Part shown: in pieces, positions 1 through 9,461 of the stretch | How the letters are laid out: every line of letters starts with the position of its first letter | Numbering within the stretch: position 1 is the stretch's first letter | Origin: Gloeobacter kilaueensis JS1 | Lineage (GTDB): Bacteria > Cyanobacteriota > Cyanobacteriia > Gloeobacterales > Gloeobacteraceae | NCBI RefSeq assembly: GCF_000484535.1 | Contig: NC_022600.1 | Coordinates: 1,674,001-1,738,000 of the forward strand | Direction of reading: 5' to 3' | DNA: 64,000 bases | Position numbers and translations under genes: made by a program | Notes under the pieces: model-generated | Database searches by the model: none | What the model saw: the letters and a program-made list of their open reading frames with translations, nothing else | What the model was told of the DNA's origin: nothing

Positions 1-843
1 ACCGTCCGCTACCACCTCCCCCGGTGTAATCGTGCCTTCGAGGACGAATTCGGCGTGGGCGGGCACCAGCAGATCGGAGTGGCGGCACTTGGCAAGTTGC
101 ACCCCCTCACCGGCGTACAGCCCGGCGAAGATCCATTCTGAAAGTTCCACCGGGATCGGGGTGGCCGCCGCCAGGATCAAGAGCGGATCGACGCCCACAG
201 CGATCGCCACCGGCAGCTTCTCGCCCCGCTCGGCGGCTTTGCGCAGGTGACGGGCACCGCCGCGCACCGACAACCAGTGGACGCTCATCGTGTTCTTGCT
301 CTGCTGCTGGAGGCGGTAGATGCCGACGTTGGGCGTGCCGTCCTCCGGATCTTGCGTAATCACAAGGCCCAGGGTGAGAATGCGGCCCCCATCGCCGGGG
401 TAGGGCCGGATGAGCGGCAGGGTATCTAGATCGACGGCCTCGCCCTCGCGCACCACCTGCTGACACTCGGGGTTAAAGAGCACCCGCCCCGGTCGAGATC
501 GAATCACATCGACCAGGAGCGGCGCAAAGGCGATCGCATCCTGCAGATTGCGGGGCGGGCGGGGCTTCTGGAGCCTGCCCAATTTTTCGCCCAGGGCCTC
601 AAGTTGTCCTTGCTCCTCCAATCCCATCGACCAGACCACCCGCTCGACGGTGCCCAGCAGGTTCACAGCTACAGGAAAGGGCGAGCCTTTGACGTTCTCG
701 AACAAAAGCGCCGGTCCGCCGACGGCGAGCAGCCGGTTGGCAATTTCGGCAATTTCGAGATCGGTATCGACTCGGGCCGTAACCCGCCGCAACTGGCCCT
801 TCTGCTCCAGCAACTGCAAAAACGTGCGCAGATCCCGGCCCAT
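1..843 (-). CDS. ubiD: UbiD-family decarboxylase, N-terminal 281 codons (partial)
   Basis: The reverse strand reads in one frame from an ATG at 843 off the left edge. It begins MGRDLRTFLQLLEQKGQLRR and continues with GGPALLFENVKGSPFPVAVN, which is the typical UbiD N-terminus. Further on it shows NVGIYRLQQQSKNTMSVHW and RKAAERGEKLPVAIAVG, both core UbiD segments. Family members are prenylated-FMN-dependent (de)carboxylases of about 490-500 residues that act on polyprenyl-hydroxybenzoate in quinone synthesis, so roughly 40% is missing here. In a cyanobacterium the likely role is plastoquinone or menaquinone precursor decarboxylation; the substrate is inferred. It is divergent from trpS, with 116 bp between the two starts. 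Confidence 0.9.
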   Translation of the reverse strand, partial: MGRDLRTFLQLLEQKGQLRRVTARVDTDLEIAEIANRLLAVGGPALLFENVKGSPFPVAVNLLGTVERVVWSMGLEEQGQLEALGEKLGRLQKPRPPRNLQDAIAFAPLLVDVIRSRPGRVLFNPECQQVVREGEAVDLDTLPLIRPYPGDGGRILTLGLVITQDPEDGTPNVGIYRLQQQSKNTMSVHWLSVRGGARHLRKAAERGEKLPVAIAVGVDPLLILAAATPIPVELSEWIFAGLYAGEGVQLAKCRHSDLLVPAHAEFVLEGTITPGEVVADG

Positions 844-959
844 CCGCCATTTCCTCCCGTCCTGCCTCGATGGTAGGAGGCAGCGCGGGCGACTGGCAAC
901 CGCCCGCCACCGAGCGGCAAAGTAGAATCGGAAGGCAAACTCCGCCCGCAGCACCCGCC

Positions 960-1967
960 ATGTCCAGCTCATCGCCCACCAAACGCATCCTCTCAGGTGT
1001 CCAACCCACCGGCCAGTTGCATCTGGGCAATTATTTAGGGGCAGTGCGCAACTGGGTCGCCGAGCAGCACCACTACGAGAGCTTTTTTTGTGTCGTCGAT
1101 CTGCACGCCCTCACCGTTCCGCAAGAACCGGCTGAACTGCGGCAGGCGACCCGGCGCACCGCCGCCCTGTATCTGGCCTCGGGCATCGATCCGCAAGTTG
1201 CCGTCGTCTTCGTACAGTCCCACGTCCCGGCCCACACCGAGTTGACCTGGCTGTTTAACTGCCTGGTACCGACCAACTGGCTGGAGCGGATGATCCAGTT
1301 CAAAGAAAAGGCGACCAAGCTGGGCAGCGAGGTGAGCGTCGGCCTTTTTGATTACCCCATTTTGCAGGCGGCGGATATTTTGCTCTACCAGCCCCATCTG
1401 GTACCGGTGGGCGAGGACCAGCGCCAGCACCTCGAACTTACCCGCGACATCGCCCGCCGCTTTAACGACCGCTTCGGTGAAACCCTTCGCGTTCCAGAAG
1501 CCGACATCCGCAAGGAAGGGGCGCGGGTAATGAGCCTGCAGGACGGCACCGCCAAGATGTCCAAGTCCGACCCATCGGATCTTTCGCGCATCAATCTGCT
1601 CGATTCGCCCGATCGGCTGCGCGAGAAGATCAAAAAAGCCAAATCTGACCCGATCATGGGGCTGCGCTTCGATCCGGAGCGGCCAGAGGCGACCAACCTG
1701 CTCACGGTCTATCAATTGCTTTCGGGCCTTGAGCGCGATGCGGTCGAAAAGCGCTTCGCTGAGGTCGGTTTTGGCAAATTCAAGCCGGAGCTGGCGGAGT
1801 TATTGATCGAATATTTGCGTCCGATCCGTGACAGATACGACGCAATCGTGGGCGAGACCGGATATCTTGATGGCATCCTGCGCGATGGGGCTGAGCGCGC
1901 CTCGGCGGTGGCCAGTGCCACCCTGGGGTTGGTCCGCGAAAAATTGGGGCTGCTGCCGCCTTTTTAG
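960..1967 (+). CDS. trpS: Tryptophan--tRNA ligase
   Basis: Class I aminoacyl-tRNA synthetase of 335 residues that charges tRNA-Trp in the cytoplasm. The ATG at 960 gives MSSSSPTKRILSGVQPTGQL, the standard bacterial start; upstream in-frame codons would add an implausible Pro/Ala-rich leader. The HIGH-like motif is HLGN (residues 21-24) and the KMSKS loop is KMSKS at residues 199-203. GDLF-type and GEDQRQHLELTRDIA segments that contact substrate are also present. Length matches bacterial TrpS (about 330-340). It stands alone, divergent from the ubiD-family gene and 54 bp upstream of gltA. Confidence 0.97.
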   Translation: MSSSSPTKRILSGVQPTGQLHLGNYLGAVRNWVAEQHHYESFFCVVDLHALTVPQEPAELRQATRRTAALYLASGIDPQVAVVFVQSHVPAHTELTWLFNCLVPTNWLERMIQFKEKATKLGSEVSVGLFDYPILQAADILLYQPHLVPVGEDQRQHLELTRDIARRFNDRFGETLRVPEADIRKEGARVMSLQDGTAKMSKSDPSDLSRINLLDSPDRLREKIKKAKSDPIMGLRFDPERPEATNLLTVYQLLSGLERDAVEKRFAEVGFGKFKPELAELLIEYLRPIRDRYDAIVGETGYLDGILRDGAERASAVASATLGLVREKLGLLPPF

Positions 1968-2021
1968 GGGCACTCCCCACACCGTTCCCCATCCATTTTT
2001 ATAAAAAAAGGACAGCTAACA

Positions 2022-3167
2022 ATGAGTGGCGAATACGTTCCTGGTCTTGAAGGTGTGCCTGCCACCCGCTCCAATATCAGCTTCGTCGATGGCAAAAACG
2101 GCATCCTCGAGTACCGGGGCATCCCGATCGAGCAGTTGGCCGAATCGAGCACTTTTTTGGAAACCGCTTTTTTGCTCATCTTTGCCCACCTGCCGATCAA
2201 GGACGAACTGCTCGCCTTCGAGGCGGAGATCCTCTCCCATCGCCGGGTCAAATATCGTATCCGCGACATGATCAAAAGCTTTCCTGAGGGCGGCAGGCCG
2301 ATGGTGGCCCTGCAAGCCTGCATCGCTGCTCTCGGGCTTTTTTATCCGATCAGCCGCGACATGTCCAAGGAGGAATACGCCTACAACTCGACTATCCGTC
2401 TGCTCTCGAAGGTGCCGACGATGGTGGCCACCTTTCACCAGATGCGCCTGGGCAACGATCCGATCCCGCCCCGCGACGATCTGGGCCACGCCGGCAACTT
2501 TTTGTATATGCTCACAGGCCGTGAACCGGACCCGCGAGCGGCGCGCATCTTCGATGTCTGTCTGATGCTGCACGCCGAGCACACCGTCAACGCCTCGACT
2601 TTCTCGGCCCTCGTCACCGCTTCGACCCTGGCCGATCCCTACACCGTGATCACCTCGGCGGCGGGCACCCTCTCTGGTCCCCTGCACGGCGGTGCCAACG
2701 AGGAGGTGATCCGGATGCTCAAAGACATTGGCACCATCGAGCGGGTCCGGCCCTACATCGAGGAGCGGCTGGCCCGCAAGGAGCGAATCATGGGTGTGGG
2801 CCACCGGGTCTACAAAGTGAAAGATCCGCGCGCAAAGATCCTCCAAAATCTGGCCCAGGAATTGTTTGACCGCTTTGGCCATAGCCGCCTCTACGACATC
2901 GCCCTCGAAGTCGAGCGCGTCTGCGACGAACTATTGGGCCACCGGGGGATTTATCCGAACGTCGATTTTTACTCCGGTCTGGTCTACGAAAAGCTGGGCA
3001 TCCCCTCGGATCTGTTTACGCCGGTCTTTGCCATCTCCCGCGTCGCAGGCTGGCTTGCCCACTGGCACGAACAACTCACCGACAACCGCATCTTCCGTCC
3101 CAGCCAGGTCTACACCGGCACGCGCCAGGTCGAGTACACGCCTCTGTCGCTGCGCTCCTACGCCTAG
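2022..3167 (+). CDS. gltA: Citrate synthase
   Basis: A 381-residue citrate synthase condensing oxaloacetate and acetyl-CoA at the entry to the TCA pathway. The catalytic triad is visible: His222 in GPLHGGANE, His261 in GVGHRVYK and Asp315 in NVDFYSG. The short length and the N-terminus (VPGLEGVPATRSNISFVDG) fit the ~380-residue bacterial and cyanobacterial form rather than the ~430-residue NADH-inhibited enterobacterial one. The start is preceded by an A-rich AAAAAAAGGACAGC stretch that supplies a purine-rich ribosome site. A 55-bp gap separates it from the next gene on the same strand. Confidence 0.96.
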   Translation: MSGEYVPGLEGVPATRSNISFVDGKNGILEYRGIPIEQLAESSTFLETAFLLIFAHLPIKDELLAFEAEILSHRRVKYRIRDMIKSFPEGGRPMVALQACIAALGLFYPISRDMSKEEYAYNSTIRLLSKVPTMVATFHQMRLGNDPIPPRDDLGHAGNFLYMLTGREPDPRAARIFDVCLMLHAEHTVNASTFSALVTASTLADPYTVITSAAGTLSGPLHGGANEEVIRMLKDIGTIERVRPYIEERLARKERIMGVGHRVYKVKDPRAKILQNLAQELFDRFGHSRLYDIALEVERVCDELLGHRGIYPNVDFYSGLVYEKLGIPSDLFTPVFAISRVAGWLAHWHEQLTDNRIFRPSQVYTGTRQVEYTPLSLRSYA

Positions 3168-3222
3168 CGCCGGGTTGCTGCCAGGACGCTATATTGGGTG
3201 TCAGACACTGGAGCCAGCCTCG

Positions 3223-3843
3223 ATGCGTCTGCCGCTTCTGAACCTGCATCCCGACCACGTTGCCGAGGTGATCGAGACGGCAACGACCGAATTTTTGGCC
3301 CAGTGCCTCGACAGTGACTCCCTCGACTTTCCAGTGGCACCGCCTTTTGGCTCGCTGGTCAAGGCGGTGGACGAGGAGGCGGGAATAGATGTCTACGCGG
3401 TGGTCTACTTTGCTACCACCAGTCCGGTCGATTCGGTTCACCGGGCGCGGGCGATGGGCCTTTCGATGCAGCAGTTGCGCACCGAGCAACCCCAGATCTT
3501 CGATATGCTCAAGACCGAATTTAAAGCGGCGATCGTCGGCTTCAAAGAAGACCGGCGCATCGTGCAGCACCTGCCCTCCCGGCCCCCGTTTGTTCACCAG
3601 GCCGTCCACCGCTGCTCGACGATGGAGTCGGCTTTTTTTAGCACCCGGCTCGACTTTTTGCGCACGGTGCTCCTTGTCTCCGGCGCGCCGGTCGATGAAC
3701 TGCTCGCTGCCACTGTCCGCCACTGCCACGCCGCCCACAACCACAACCGCGCCTGGCTGGTAGAAGCGGGCCGCGAGGTGAGCCAGTTGCTCAAAGACGA
3801 CTACGACCGGCTCGGAGCCGTCCTCAGACGCATCCGGCCCTGA
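3223..3843 (+). CDS. HAS-barrel-type conserved cyanobacterial protein
   Basis: A 206-residue soluble protein beginning MRLPLLNLHPDHVAEVIETA. The conserved block around residues 10-75 (HVAEVIETATTEFLAQC, PPFGSLVKAVDEE, YAVVYFATTSPVDSVHRARA) resembles the HAS-barrel domain found at the N-terminus of HerA-type ATPases and in a short stand-alone family widespread in cyanobacteria. No ATPase motif is present. The C-terminal half is helical and contains FLRTVLLVSGAPVDELLAA. The role is unknown. It lies 55 bp after gltA on the same strand, and the next gene starts only 3 bp after its stop, which suggests cotranscription with the following secreted protein. The family assignment is from memory of similar sequences. 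Confidence 0.6.
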   Translation: MRLPLLNLHPDHVAEVIETATTEFLAQCLDSDSLDFPVAPPFGSLVKAVDEEAGIDVYAVVYFATTSPVDSVHRARAMGLSMQQLRTEQPQIFDMLKTEFKAAIVGFKEDRRIVQHLPSRPPFVHQAVHRCSTMESAFFSTRLDFLRTVLLVSGAPVDELLAATVRHCHAAHNHNRAWLVEAGREVSQLLKDDYDRLGAVLRRIRP

Positions 3844-3846
3844 TTT

Positions 3847-4320
3847 ATGGAATTAAAGCCCATGCCCAGATCCCTGCCCGCTGCTATTGGCCTCGCCCTG
3901 TTTTTGGCGCTCCCCTGTTTCTTCTTATCTGCCCTCCCGGCCCAGACAATCTTTGCCGAACAGGAGATCCGCACCCTGATCGCCCGGCAGGCCGAAGCCT
4001 GGAACCGGGGCGATGTCAACGGTTTTATGGCCGGCTACGAGCACGCGACGACCACGACCTTCGTCGGTGCAAGCATTACCAGAGGCTACCAGCAGGTGCT
4101 CGAGCGCTACCTGGAGCGCTATCCAACCAGACAGAAGATGGGGGCGCTCACCTTTTCAAATCTTGAAGTGCAGATGCTGGGAGAAGCGTACGCCTCGGCA
4201 GTCGGACAGTGGAATCTCAAGCGGGCATCCGATGACGGGGGCGATGTCGGCGGCTACTTTACGCTCCTGTTGCGCAAGACCGGCGTCGGCTGGCGGATCA
4301 TCCTCGATCACACCAGTTGA
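3847..4320 (+). CDS. Exported NTF2-like/SnoaL-type protein (DUF4440-like)
   Basis: A 157-residue protein with an N-terminal hydrophobic segment (residues 10-32, ALFLALPCFFLSALPAQT) that looks like a signal peptide. The mature part reads EIRTLIARQAEAWNRGDVNG then FMAGYEHATTTTFVGASITR and ends WRIILDHTS. The pattern of a first helix with AWNRGD, an alpha-beta cone and a WrI-hDHTS end is diagnostic of small NTF2-like proteins (SgcJ/EcaC, DUF4440). Such proteins bind small ligands or act as accessory subunits, and no specific substrate can be read here. It follows the HAS-barrel-type gene by 3 bp. Confidence 0.75.
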   Translation: MELKPMPRSLPAAIGLALFLALPCFFLSALPAQTIFAEQEIRTLIARQAEAWNRGDVNGFMAGYEHATTTTFVGASITRGYQQVLERYLERYPTRQKMGALTFSNLEVQMLGEAYASAVGQWNLKRASDDGGDVGGYFTLLLRKTGVGWRIILDHTS

Positions 4321-4330
4321 TCGACGCTTT

Positions 4331-4477
4331 TTAGCACGGTTGAACGGTACGGGCCGCCCGGCTTTTTACTTTTGAAAACGCTCTTGCCAGCGCCCGAACG
4401 CTCTGTTTGGCCTCGTGCAGGCTAATCAAAGCACCGAGGGCAGCGATGGCGGTCAAAAGTGGGGGAAAGGTTTCCAT
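4331..4477 (-). CDS. Possible 48-residue single-span membrane peptide
   Basis: A small reverse-strand frame starting METFPPLLTAIAALGALISL, followed by a basic tail (RALARAFSKVKSRAARTVQ). One hydrophobic segment spans residues 4-20. An AGGAAG sequence lies about ten bases before the ATG, a good ribosome-site position. This supports translation, but there is no recognised family and the reading frame is short. It is convergent with the preceding secreted protein, ending 10 bp from its stop. It could be a small membrane regulator or a chance frame. Confidence 0.4.
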   Translation of the reverse strand: METFPPLLTAIAALGALISLHEAKQSVRALARAFSKVKSRAARTVQPC

Positions 4478-4743
4478 GATTCGTCTTCCTGTGACAGGCG
4501 GTGTGTGCGCTTGCTTTGCATCATCGGCGATTGCTAGTGAGTGTACATGTCTCGCCGGGTGTATTCTCGTTTCGACCGTGGGATAGACCTGCAGCACTCT
4601 GGGGGCACACTTTTCGATAGGTCAATTTTGAGCAGATTATGCAGTGCCGCACGTCCGGAAGCTGGTTGCGGCTCTCACTAGGGACAGCCCACCCCAGCCC
4701 TCACCCAGGGCTTTATAGTCGGCAGTGTGATTGCGGATTTCCG

Positions 4744-6282
4744 ATGCTCGCCTGCGTACACAGTGCTGCCCTGATGGGAATTGACGCCCTCGCTGTCACC
4801 GTCGAGGTCGATGTGGGTTTTGGTCTACCGCAGACGACGCTGGTCGGTCTGCCCGATGCCGCCGTACAGGAGTCGCGCGAGCGAATCAAAGCGGCGCTGC
4901 AAAATTCGGGCTACACCTTTCCGGTGCGCCGCATCATCGTCAACCTTGCCCCCGGCGATCTCAAAAAGGCCGGTCCGAGTTTCGATCTGCCGATTGCCCT
5001 CGCCGTCCTCGCTGCCTCCGAACAGCTGAGCGCCGAGCCGCTCAAAGATTTTTTGTTCGCAGGCGAACTCTCCCTCGACGGCAGCCTCAGGCCCGTCACC
5101 GGTGCGATGTGTCTTGCGATCGGAGCCCGGCAACTGGGTTTCAAGGGCATCGTCGTGCCGGAGGCGAACGGACCGGAAGCGGCACTGATCGAGGGGATCG
5201 CCGTCTATGGGCTGGACAGTCTGGGGGCGGTCGTTCGATTTTTGAACGCGCCGGAGCGGCACAGGCCCTGTACAGGCGACCTGCGTGCCCTGCTGGAGCG
5301 CCAGAGCGCGATCGAGGCGGATCTGAGCGACGTGCGCGGTCAGCCTCTCGCGCGGCGAGCCCTGGAGGTGGCTGCCGCCGGTGGCCACAACCTGCTGTTA
5401 CTCGGTCCACCCGGCTCGGGCAAGACGATGCTTGCCCGCCGTCTGCCAGGCATTTTGCCGGGACTGAGCGTCGAGGAGGCGCTCGAATCGACGCGCCTCT
5501 ACTCGGTGGCCGGTCTGCTCTCGCGCCAGGACCAGCTGATTACGGGCCGCCCCTTCCGCGCCCCGCACCACTCGGTCTCGATCGCTGCTCTGGTGGGCGG
5601 TGGTAGCCTGCCGAAGCCGGGGGAGGTGAGCCTCTCGCACAACGGCGTGCTGTTTTTAGACGAAGCGCCCGAATTTCCCCGCCCGGTCCTCGAAGCGCTG
5701 CGCCAGCCGCTCGAAGAAGGCCAGGTGCTCATCTCCCGCGCCCGCCAATCGCTTATCTTCCCGGCGCGCTTTGCGGTGGTGCTGGCCGCCAACCCCTGCC
5801 CCTGCGGCTACTACGGCGATCCGCAAATCGCCTGCCGCTGCACGGCTCTGCAGCGGGCCCGCTACTGGGGGCGGCTTTCTGGACCGCTGCTGGACCGCAT
5901 CGACCTGCAGATCCTGGTTGGACGGCCCAAACCGGAAGAGGTGGCTCGCCTGGGCACAGGCGAATCGTCTGCCGCGATCCGCGAGCGGGTCGCCCGCGCC
6001 CGCGAGCGGCAAAAAAACCGCTTTACAGACCATCCAGGAGTGCGCTGCAACGCCCACATGCAGCCGGGGCAACTGCGCCGCTTCTGCCGCCTTGACAGTC
6101 CTTCGCAGCAACTATTAGAAAAGGCCGTGCGCAGCCTGCACCTGTCGGCCAGGTCCGCAGACCGGATATTGAAGGTCGCCCTTACCCTCGCGGATCTGGC
6201 CGAATCCGAAGCGATCGGTGCCGTTCAGATCGCCGAAGCGCTGCAGTTTCGCACTCTCGAGCGAATGCAGAGCGCCAGTTAA
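4744..6282 (+). CDS. comM: YifB/ComM-family Mg-chelatase-like AAA+ ATPase
   Basis: A 512-residue ComM/YifB-family protein, a hexameric AAA+ helicase that promotes branch migration during natural transformation in species where it has been studied. The N-terminal ChlI-like domain reads GFGLPQTTLVGLPDAAVQES. Walker A is GPPGSGKT at residues 221-228, Walker B is LFLDEAPEF, and the C-terminal block contains ANPCPCGYYG with paired cysteines typical of the family. The ATG at 4744 (MLACVHSAALMGIDA) matches the normal start; upstream in-frame codons encode a non-conserved leader. Its stop overlaps the stop of the convergent gene by 3 bp. Confidence 0.93.
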   Translation: MLACVHSAALMGIDALAVTVEVDVGFGLPQTTLVGLPDAAVQESRERIKAALQNSGYTFPVRRIIVNLAPGDLKKAGPSFDLPIALAVLAASEQLSAEPLKDFLFAGELSLDGSLRPVTGAMCLAIGARQLGFKGIVVPEANGPEAALIEGIAVYGLDSLGAVVRFLNAPERHRPCTGDLRALLERQSAIEADLSDVRGQPLARRALEVAAAGGHNLLLLGPPGSGKTMLARRLPGILPGLSVEEALESTRLYSVAGLLSRQDQLITGRPFRAPHHSVSIAALVGGGSLPKPGEVSLSHNGVLFLDEAPEFPRPVLEALRQPLEEGQVLISRARQSLIFPARFAVVLAANPCPCGYYGDPQIACRCTALQRARYWGRLSGPLLDRIDLQILVGRPKPEEVARLGTGESSAAIRERVARARERQKNRFTDHPGVRCNAHMQPGQLRRFCRLDSPSQQLLEKAVRSLHLSARSADRILKVALTLADLAESEAIGAVQIAEALQFRTLERMQSAS

Positions 6283-6632
6283 GCGGTGACGCTGGTAGTG
6301 AGCGTGTCCAGCCGCTGGATATCCTCGGCGGTGGGTGCGGGCGGCAAAAAATGCTTGATCACCAGGATGTGCTCCCAGAGTGCCTGGTAAAGATGGTGAA
6401 AGACCCAGGGCGGCAGCCCCCCTTCTGGCACCAGCACCGTGTAGACCTGGGCGTAATCGTCGTCTACCACCAGGTCGAGCCGGGCCGGGATCGTGGGCAC
6501 CAGGCCCACCCGTGGCAGGGGATAGGGAGTCTGGAGCGGATGATCGAAGTCGGCCTTTCCCGTTCGCTCAAAAGGATACCAGGCGATCGTCATCGCTCCC
6601 TGGGAGTCGCACTCGACGCGCACCAGCCGCAT
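6279..6632 (-). CDS. Conserved hypothetical protein, 117 residues
   Basis: A reverse-strand frame starting MRLVRVECDSQGAMTIAWYP. It has no signal peptide or membrane segment. It is rich in Pro and aromatics in the middle (HPLQTPYPLPRVGLVPTIPA) and contains an acidic patch (LDLVVDDDYAQVYTVLVPEG) before a Trp-rich helix (WVFHHLYQALWEHILVIKHF). It looks like a genuine folded protein, not a shadow frame, because it has protein-like composition and fills the space exactly between comM and rimO. I do not recognise the family. The start at 6632 is 96 bp from the divergent rimO start, so the promoters are likely shared. Confidence 0.6.
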   Translation of the reverse strand: MRLVRVECDSQGAMTIAWYPFERTGKADFDHPLQTPYPLPRVGLVPTIPARLDLVVDDDYAQVYTVLVPEGGLPPWVFHHLYQALWEHILVIKHFLPPAPTAEDIQRLDTLTTSVTA

Positions 6633-6728
6633 TGCTCTACCTCGCACATCAATGCCACCTTCAGTGTGCCAGAGAGAAGGGCAGTGGGCGATCGGCCCAT
6701 GCCATAATGAGGCTTTGTTAGCTTTTTT

Positions 6729-8036
6729 ATGCCACCGACGATCGCCGTCACCCACCTGGGCTGCGAAAAAAATCGCATCGACACCGAACATATGCTGGGC
6801 CTGCTCGTCCAGGCGGGCTATCAGGTCGATTCTGACGAGCAACTGGCCGATTATGTGCTGGTCAATACCTGCAGCTTTATCGGTCCTGCCCGCACCGAGT
6901 CGGTGCGCACCCTGGTGCAACTGGCGGAGCAGGGCAAAAAAATCGTGATCGCGGGCTGCCTCGCCCAGCACTTTCAAGGCGAACTGCTCAAAGAAATTCC
7001 CGAGGCGGTGGCGATCGTCGGCACCGGCGACTACCACCGCATCGTCGAGGTGATCGAGCGCAGCGAAAAGGGCGAGCGCGTCGAGCTGGTGAGCGCCACG
7101 CCCACCTTCATCGCCGACGAGCACGTGCCCCGCTATCGCACGACGAGCGAGGCTGTCGCCTACCTCAAGATCGCCGAAGGCTGCGACTACCGCTGCGCCT
7201 TCTGCATCATTCCCCACCTGCGGGGCAACCAGCGCAGCCGCCCGATCGAGTCGATCGTCGCCGAGGCCCGGCAACTGGCCGCTGAAGGGGTCAAAGAACT
7301 GCTGCTCATCTCGCAAATTTCGACCAACTACGGCCTCGATCTCTATGGCCGCCCCCGCCTCGCCGACCTGCTGCGCGCCCTGGGAGAAGTAGACATCCCC
7401 TGGATCCGCCTGCACTACGCCTATCCGACCGGGCTCACCGCCGAGGTGCTGGAGGCAATCCGCGAGACGCCGAACCTGCTGCCTTACTTCGATGTGCCCC
7501 TGCAGCACTCGCACCCGGAGGTGCTGCGGGCGATGAATCGTCCCTGGCAGGCAGACTTTAACGAGCGCCTGCTGGGTCGCATCCGCGAGGAGCTGCCGGA
7601 AGCTACCCTGCGCACCACCTTCGTCGTCGGTTTTCCGGGTGAGAGCGAGGTGCACTTTGCCCACCTGTGCGACTTTGTCGAGCGCCTGCAGTTCGATCAC
7701 GTCGGCGTGTTTGCCTACTCCCGCGAGGAGAACACCGCCGCTGCCCAACTGCCCGATCAACTGAGCGAGGCGATCAAAAAGCGCCGCCGCCGCGAACTGA
7801 TGCAGCGGCAGCAGGTCATCTCTGCCCGACGCAACGCCGACCAGGTGGGCAAAGTGGTGCCGGTGCTCATCGAACAGGAAAATCCACGCAAAAAAGTATG
7901 GCTGGGCCGCTCTCCCCGCTTTGCCCCCGAGATCGATGGCCAGATCGTCGTCTCCGGAGGGGCCCAGCTCAACGCCCTGATCCCCGTGCGCATCACCGGC
8001 TCGGATGTGTACGACCTGTACGGCGAAGTGTTCTGA
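6729..8036 (+). CDS. rimO: Ribosomal protein S12 methylthiotransferase RimO
   Basis: A 435-residue radical-SAM methylthiotransferase that adds a methylthio group to the conserved aspartate of ribosomal protein S12. The N-terminal UPF0004 domain supplies three cluster ligands (Cys12 in LGCEKN, Cys48 in NTCSF, Cys77 in GCLAQ). The radical-SAM motif is CDYRCAFC, with Cys152, Cys156 and Cys159. A C-terminal TRAM-like domain follows (VLIEQ to [10 protein letters not shown]). LGCEKNRID is the RimO rather than MiaB signature. Single gene, divergent from the 117-residue protein. Confidence 0.95.
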   Translation: MPPTIAVTHLGCEKNRIDTEHMLGLLVQAGYQVDSDEQLADYVLVNTCSFIGPARTESVRTLVQLAEQGKKIVIAGCLAQHFQGELLKEIPEAVAIVGTGDYHRIVEVIERSEKGERVELVSATPTFIADEHVPRYRTTSEAVAYLKIAEGCDYRCAFCIIPHLRGNQRSRPIESIVAEARQLAAEGVKELLLISQISTNYGLDLYGRPRLADLLRALGEVDIPWIRLHYAYPTGLTAEVLEAIRETPNLLPYFDVPLQHSHPEVLRAMNRPWQADFNERLLGRIREELPEATLRTTFVVGFPGESEVHFAHLCDFVERLQFDHVGVFAYSREENTAAAQLPDQLSEAIKKRRRRELMQRQQVISARRNADQVGKVVPVLIEQENPRKKVWLGRSPRFAPEIDGQIVVSGGAQLNALIPVRITGSDVYDLYGEVF

Positions 8037-8125
8037 GCCTGATACAAAAAAGTTCTCCAGGAACAGCGGGGATCAAGCCGCCATGTTCTGCTATAGATGG
8101 AAAGCATCACACTTTGCTTTACCGA

Positions 8126-8437
8126 ATGTCCTCTTCGAAACCCTTCGCTATGCACCAGTCGCTCGACGGCCTACCGCCAAACGATGCATCTTTGACATGC
8201 TCATACGCGAACCGTACTGGCAGTTTGCAGATCGTTCGGATCACAAATGTTGCTGGCTGGTACTTTGAGCGCGTCGTCTTTCCTGCGCAGACGATCCTGT
8301 TTTGCACGCCGCCGGAAGCGGTGCTTGAGGTATACACCGGAAGCCACGCGACCTGCCTGCTCGCTGACTCGGTTCCCTGCTCACAACTTGAGATTCGCGA
8401 AGTCGTGAGTTCTCTGCCGGTCGCTGCTGAGCAGTAG
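8126..8437 (+). CDS. DUF1830 domain protein
   Basis: A 103-residue frame (MSSSKPFAMHQSLDG...) with an internal alternative ATG at 8150. The core reads LTCSYANRTGSLQIVRITNV, AGWYFERVVFPAQTILFCTP and PPEAVLEVYTGSHAT. The WYFERVVFPGQ-like and EIHTG-like blocks are characteristic of DUF1830, a small family confined largely to cyanobacteria and of unknown function. No signal peptide is evident. It sits 89 bp after rimO on the same strand and ends 2 bp from the end of the convergent atpG. Confidence 0.75.
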   Translation: MSSSKPFAMHQSLDGLPPNDASLTCSYANRTGSLQIVRITNVAGWYFERVVFPAQTILFCTPPEAVLEVYTGSHATCLLADSVPCSQLEIREVVSSLPVAAEQ

Positions 8438-8439
8438 CC

Positions 8440-9384
8440 TCAGGCGTTGGCACCGGCGACCACTTCCAGGATTTCCTGGGTGATCGCGGCCTGGCGCGCC
8501 TTGTTATAGACGATCGTAAGCGTCGTAAGCAGCTTGCTCGCGTTGTCGGAGGCGGCGCTCATCGCCGTCATCCGGGCTGCCAGTTCGCTCGCCGCTCCTT
8601 CTTGCAGGGCGCGCAGCATCTGGGAGCCCAGGTACAGCGGCAGCAGGGCTTCGAGCAATTGACCGGCGTCCTGCTCAAAGAGGGTATCCGGCGAGAGTTC
8701 GGTCTTGGTGCTGGCGCTCAGCCGTTCGCGGCTCACCTGGAACGTGCCGTCTTTGGTCGTGAGCCGAAAGGTCTCGTCCTCGGGTGTCAGGGCGTTGGGG
8801 TCGAGGGGCAGCAGGGTCTGCAGCGTCGGGCGCGAGGAGATGAGCGAGACGAAGCGCGTGTAGATGAGTTCGACCTGATCGACGGCCCCGGCCAGAAACG
8901 GGGCGATAACCACTTCGTCGATGATCGAATTGACCGTACTCATCGTGGGAGCCTGACCGACGTTCGGGAATGCCTGGGCGACCGGGAAACTGGAGCGGCG
9001 AAAGAAAGCTGTCGCCTTGTTGCCCACCGGGTAGAGCCGAAAATCTTTGCCCTCGGCTTTAAGCTGGCGCAGGTACTCGACGGCGCGGCGCAGGATGTTG
9101 GCGTTGTAGGCACCGCACAGCCCCCGCTCACCGGCGATCACGATCACTGCCACGGTCTTGACCTCGCGGCGCTCGAAGAGGGGCAACTGCACATCCTCAA
9201 AGCGCAACCGGGTTCGGAGGCGAAACAACAGCCCCACCAGCCGATCGGCGAAGGGGCGGGTCGCCAGCACCTGCTCCTGGGCGCGGCGGACGCGGGCGGC
9301 GGCGACCAGGCGCATCGCCTTGGTGATCTTGCGCGTGTTGCGGACGGACTTGATGCGATCGCGGATGCCACGGAGGTTCGGCAC
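8440..9384 (-). CDS. atpG: ATP synthase F1 subunit gamma
   Basis: A 314-residue gamma (central stalk) subunit of the F1Fo ATP synthase, called atpC in cyanobacterial nomenclature. It starts at a GTG codon (9384) giving [20 protein letters not shown], and ends [20 protein letters not shown] then [12 protein letters not shown], both universal gamma blocks. It is longer than the ~287-residue enterobacterial protein owing to an insertion around residues 195-235 ([31 protein letters not shown]), as in cyanobacteria and chloroplasts. The insertion has no cysteines, so the plant-type thiol switch is absent. No other atp genes are adjacent. Confidence 0.96.
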   Translation of the reverse strand: MPNLRGIRDRIKSVRNTRKITKAMRLVAAARVRRAQEQVLATRPFADRLVGLLFRLRTRLRFEDVQLPLFERREVKTVAVIVIAGERGLCGAYNANILRRAVEYLRQLKAEGKDFRLYPVGNKATAFFRRSSFPVAQAFPNVGQAPTMSTVNSIIDEVVIAPFLAGAVDQVELIYTRFVSLISSRPTLQTLLPLDPNALTPEDETFRLTTKDGTFQVSRERLSASTKTELSPDTLFEQDAGQLLEALLPLYLGSQMLRALQEGAASELAARMTAMSAASDNASKLLTTLTIVYNKARQAAITQEILEVVAGANA

Positions 9385-9461
9385 AGCTGGACTCCTGGAC
9401 GAATCAGTTCAAATTTTTTAACAATGTTACCATTGACGGACGCTCAGGAGCCGGAATTTTT

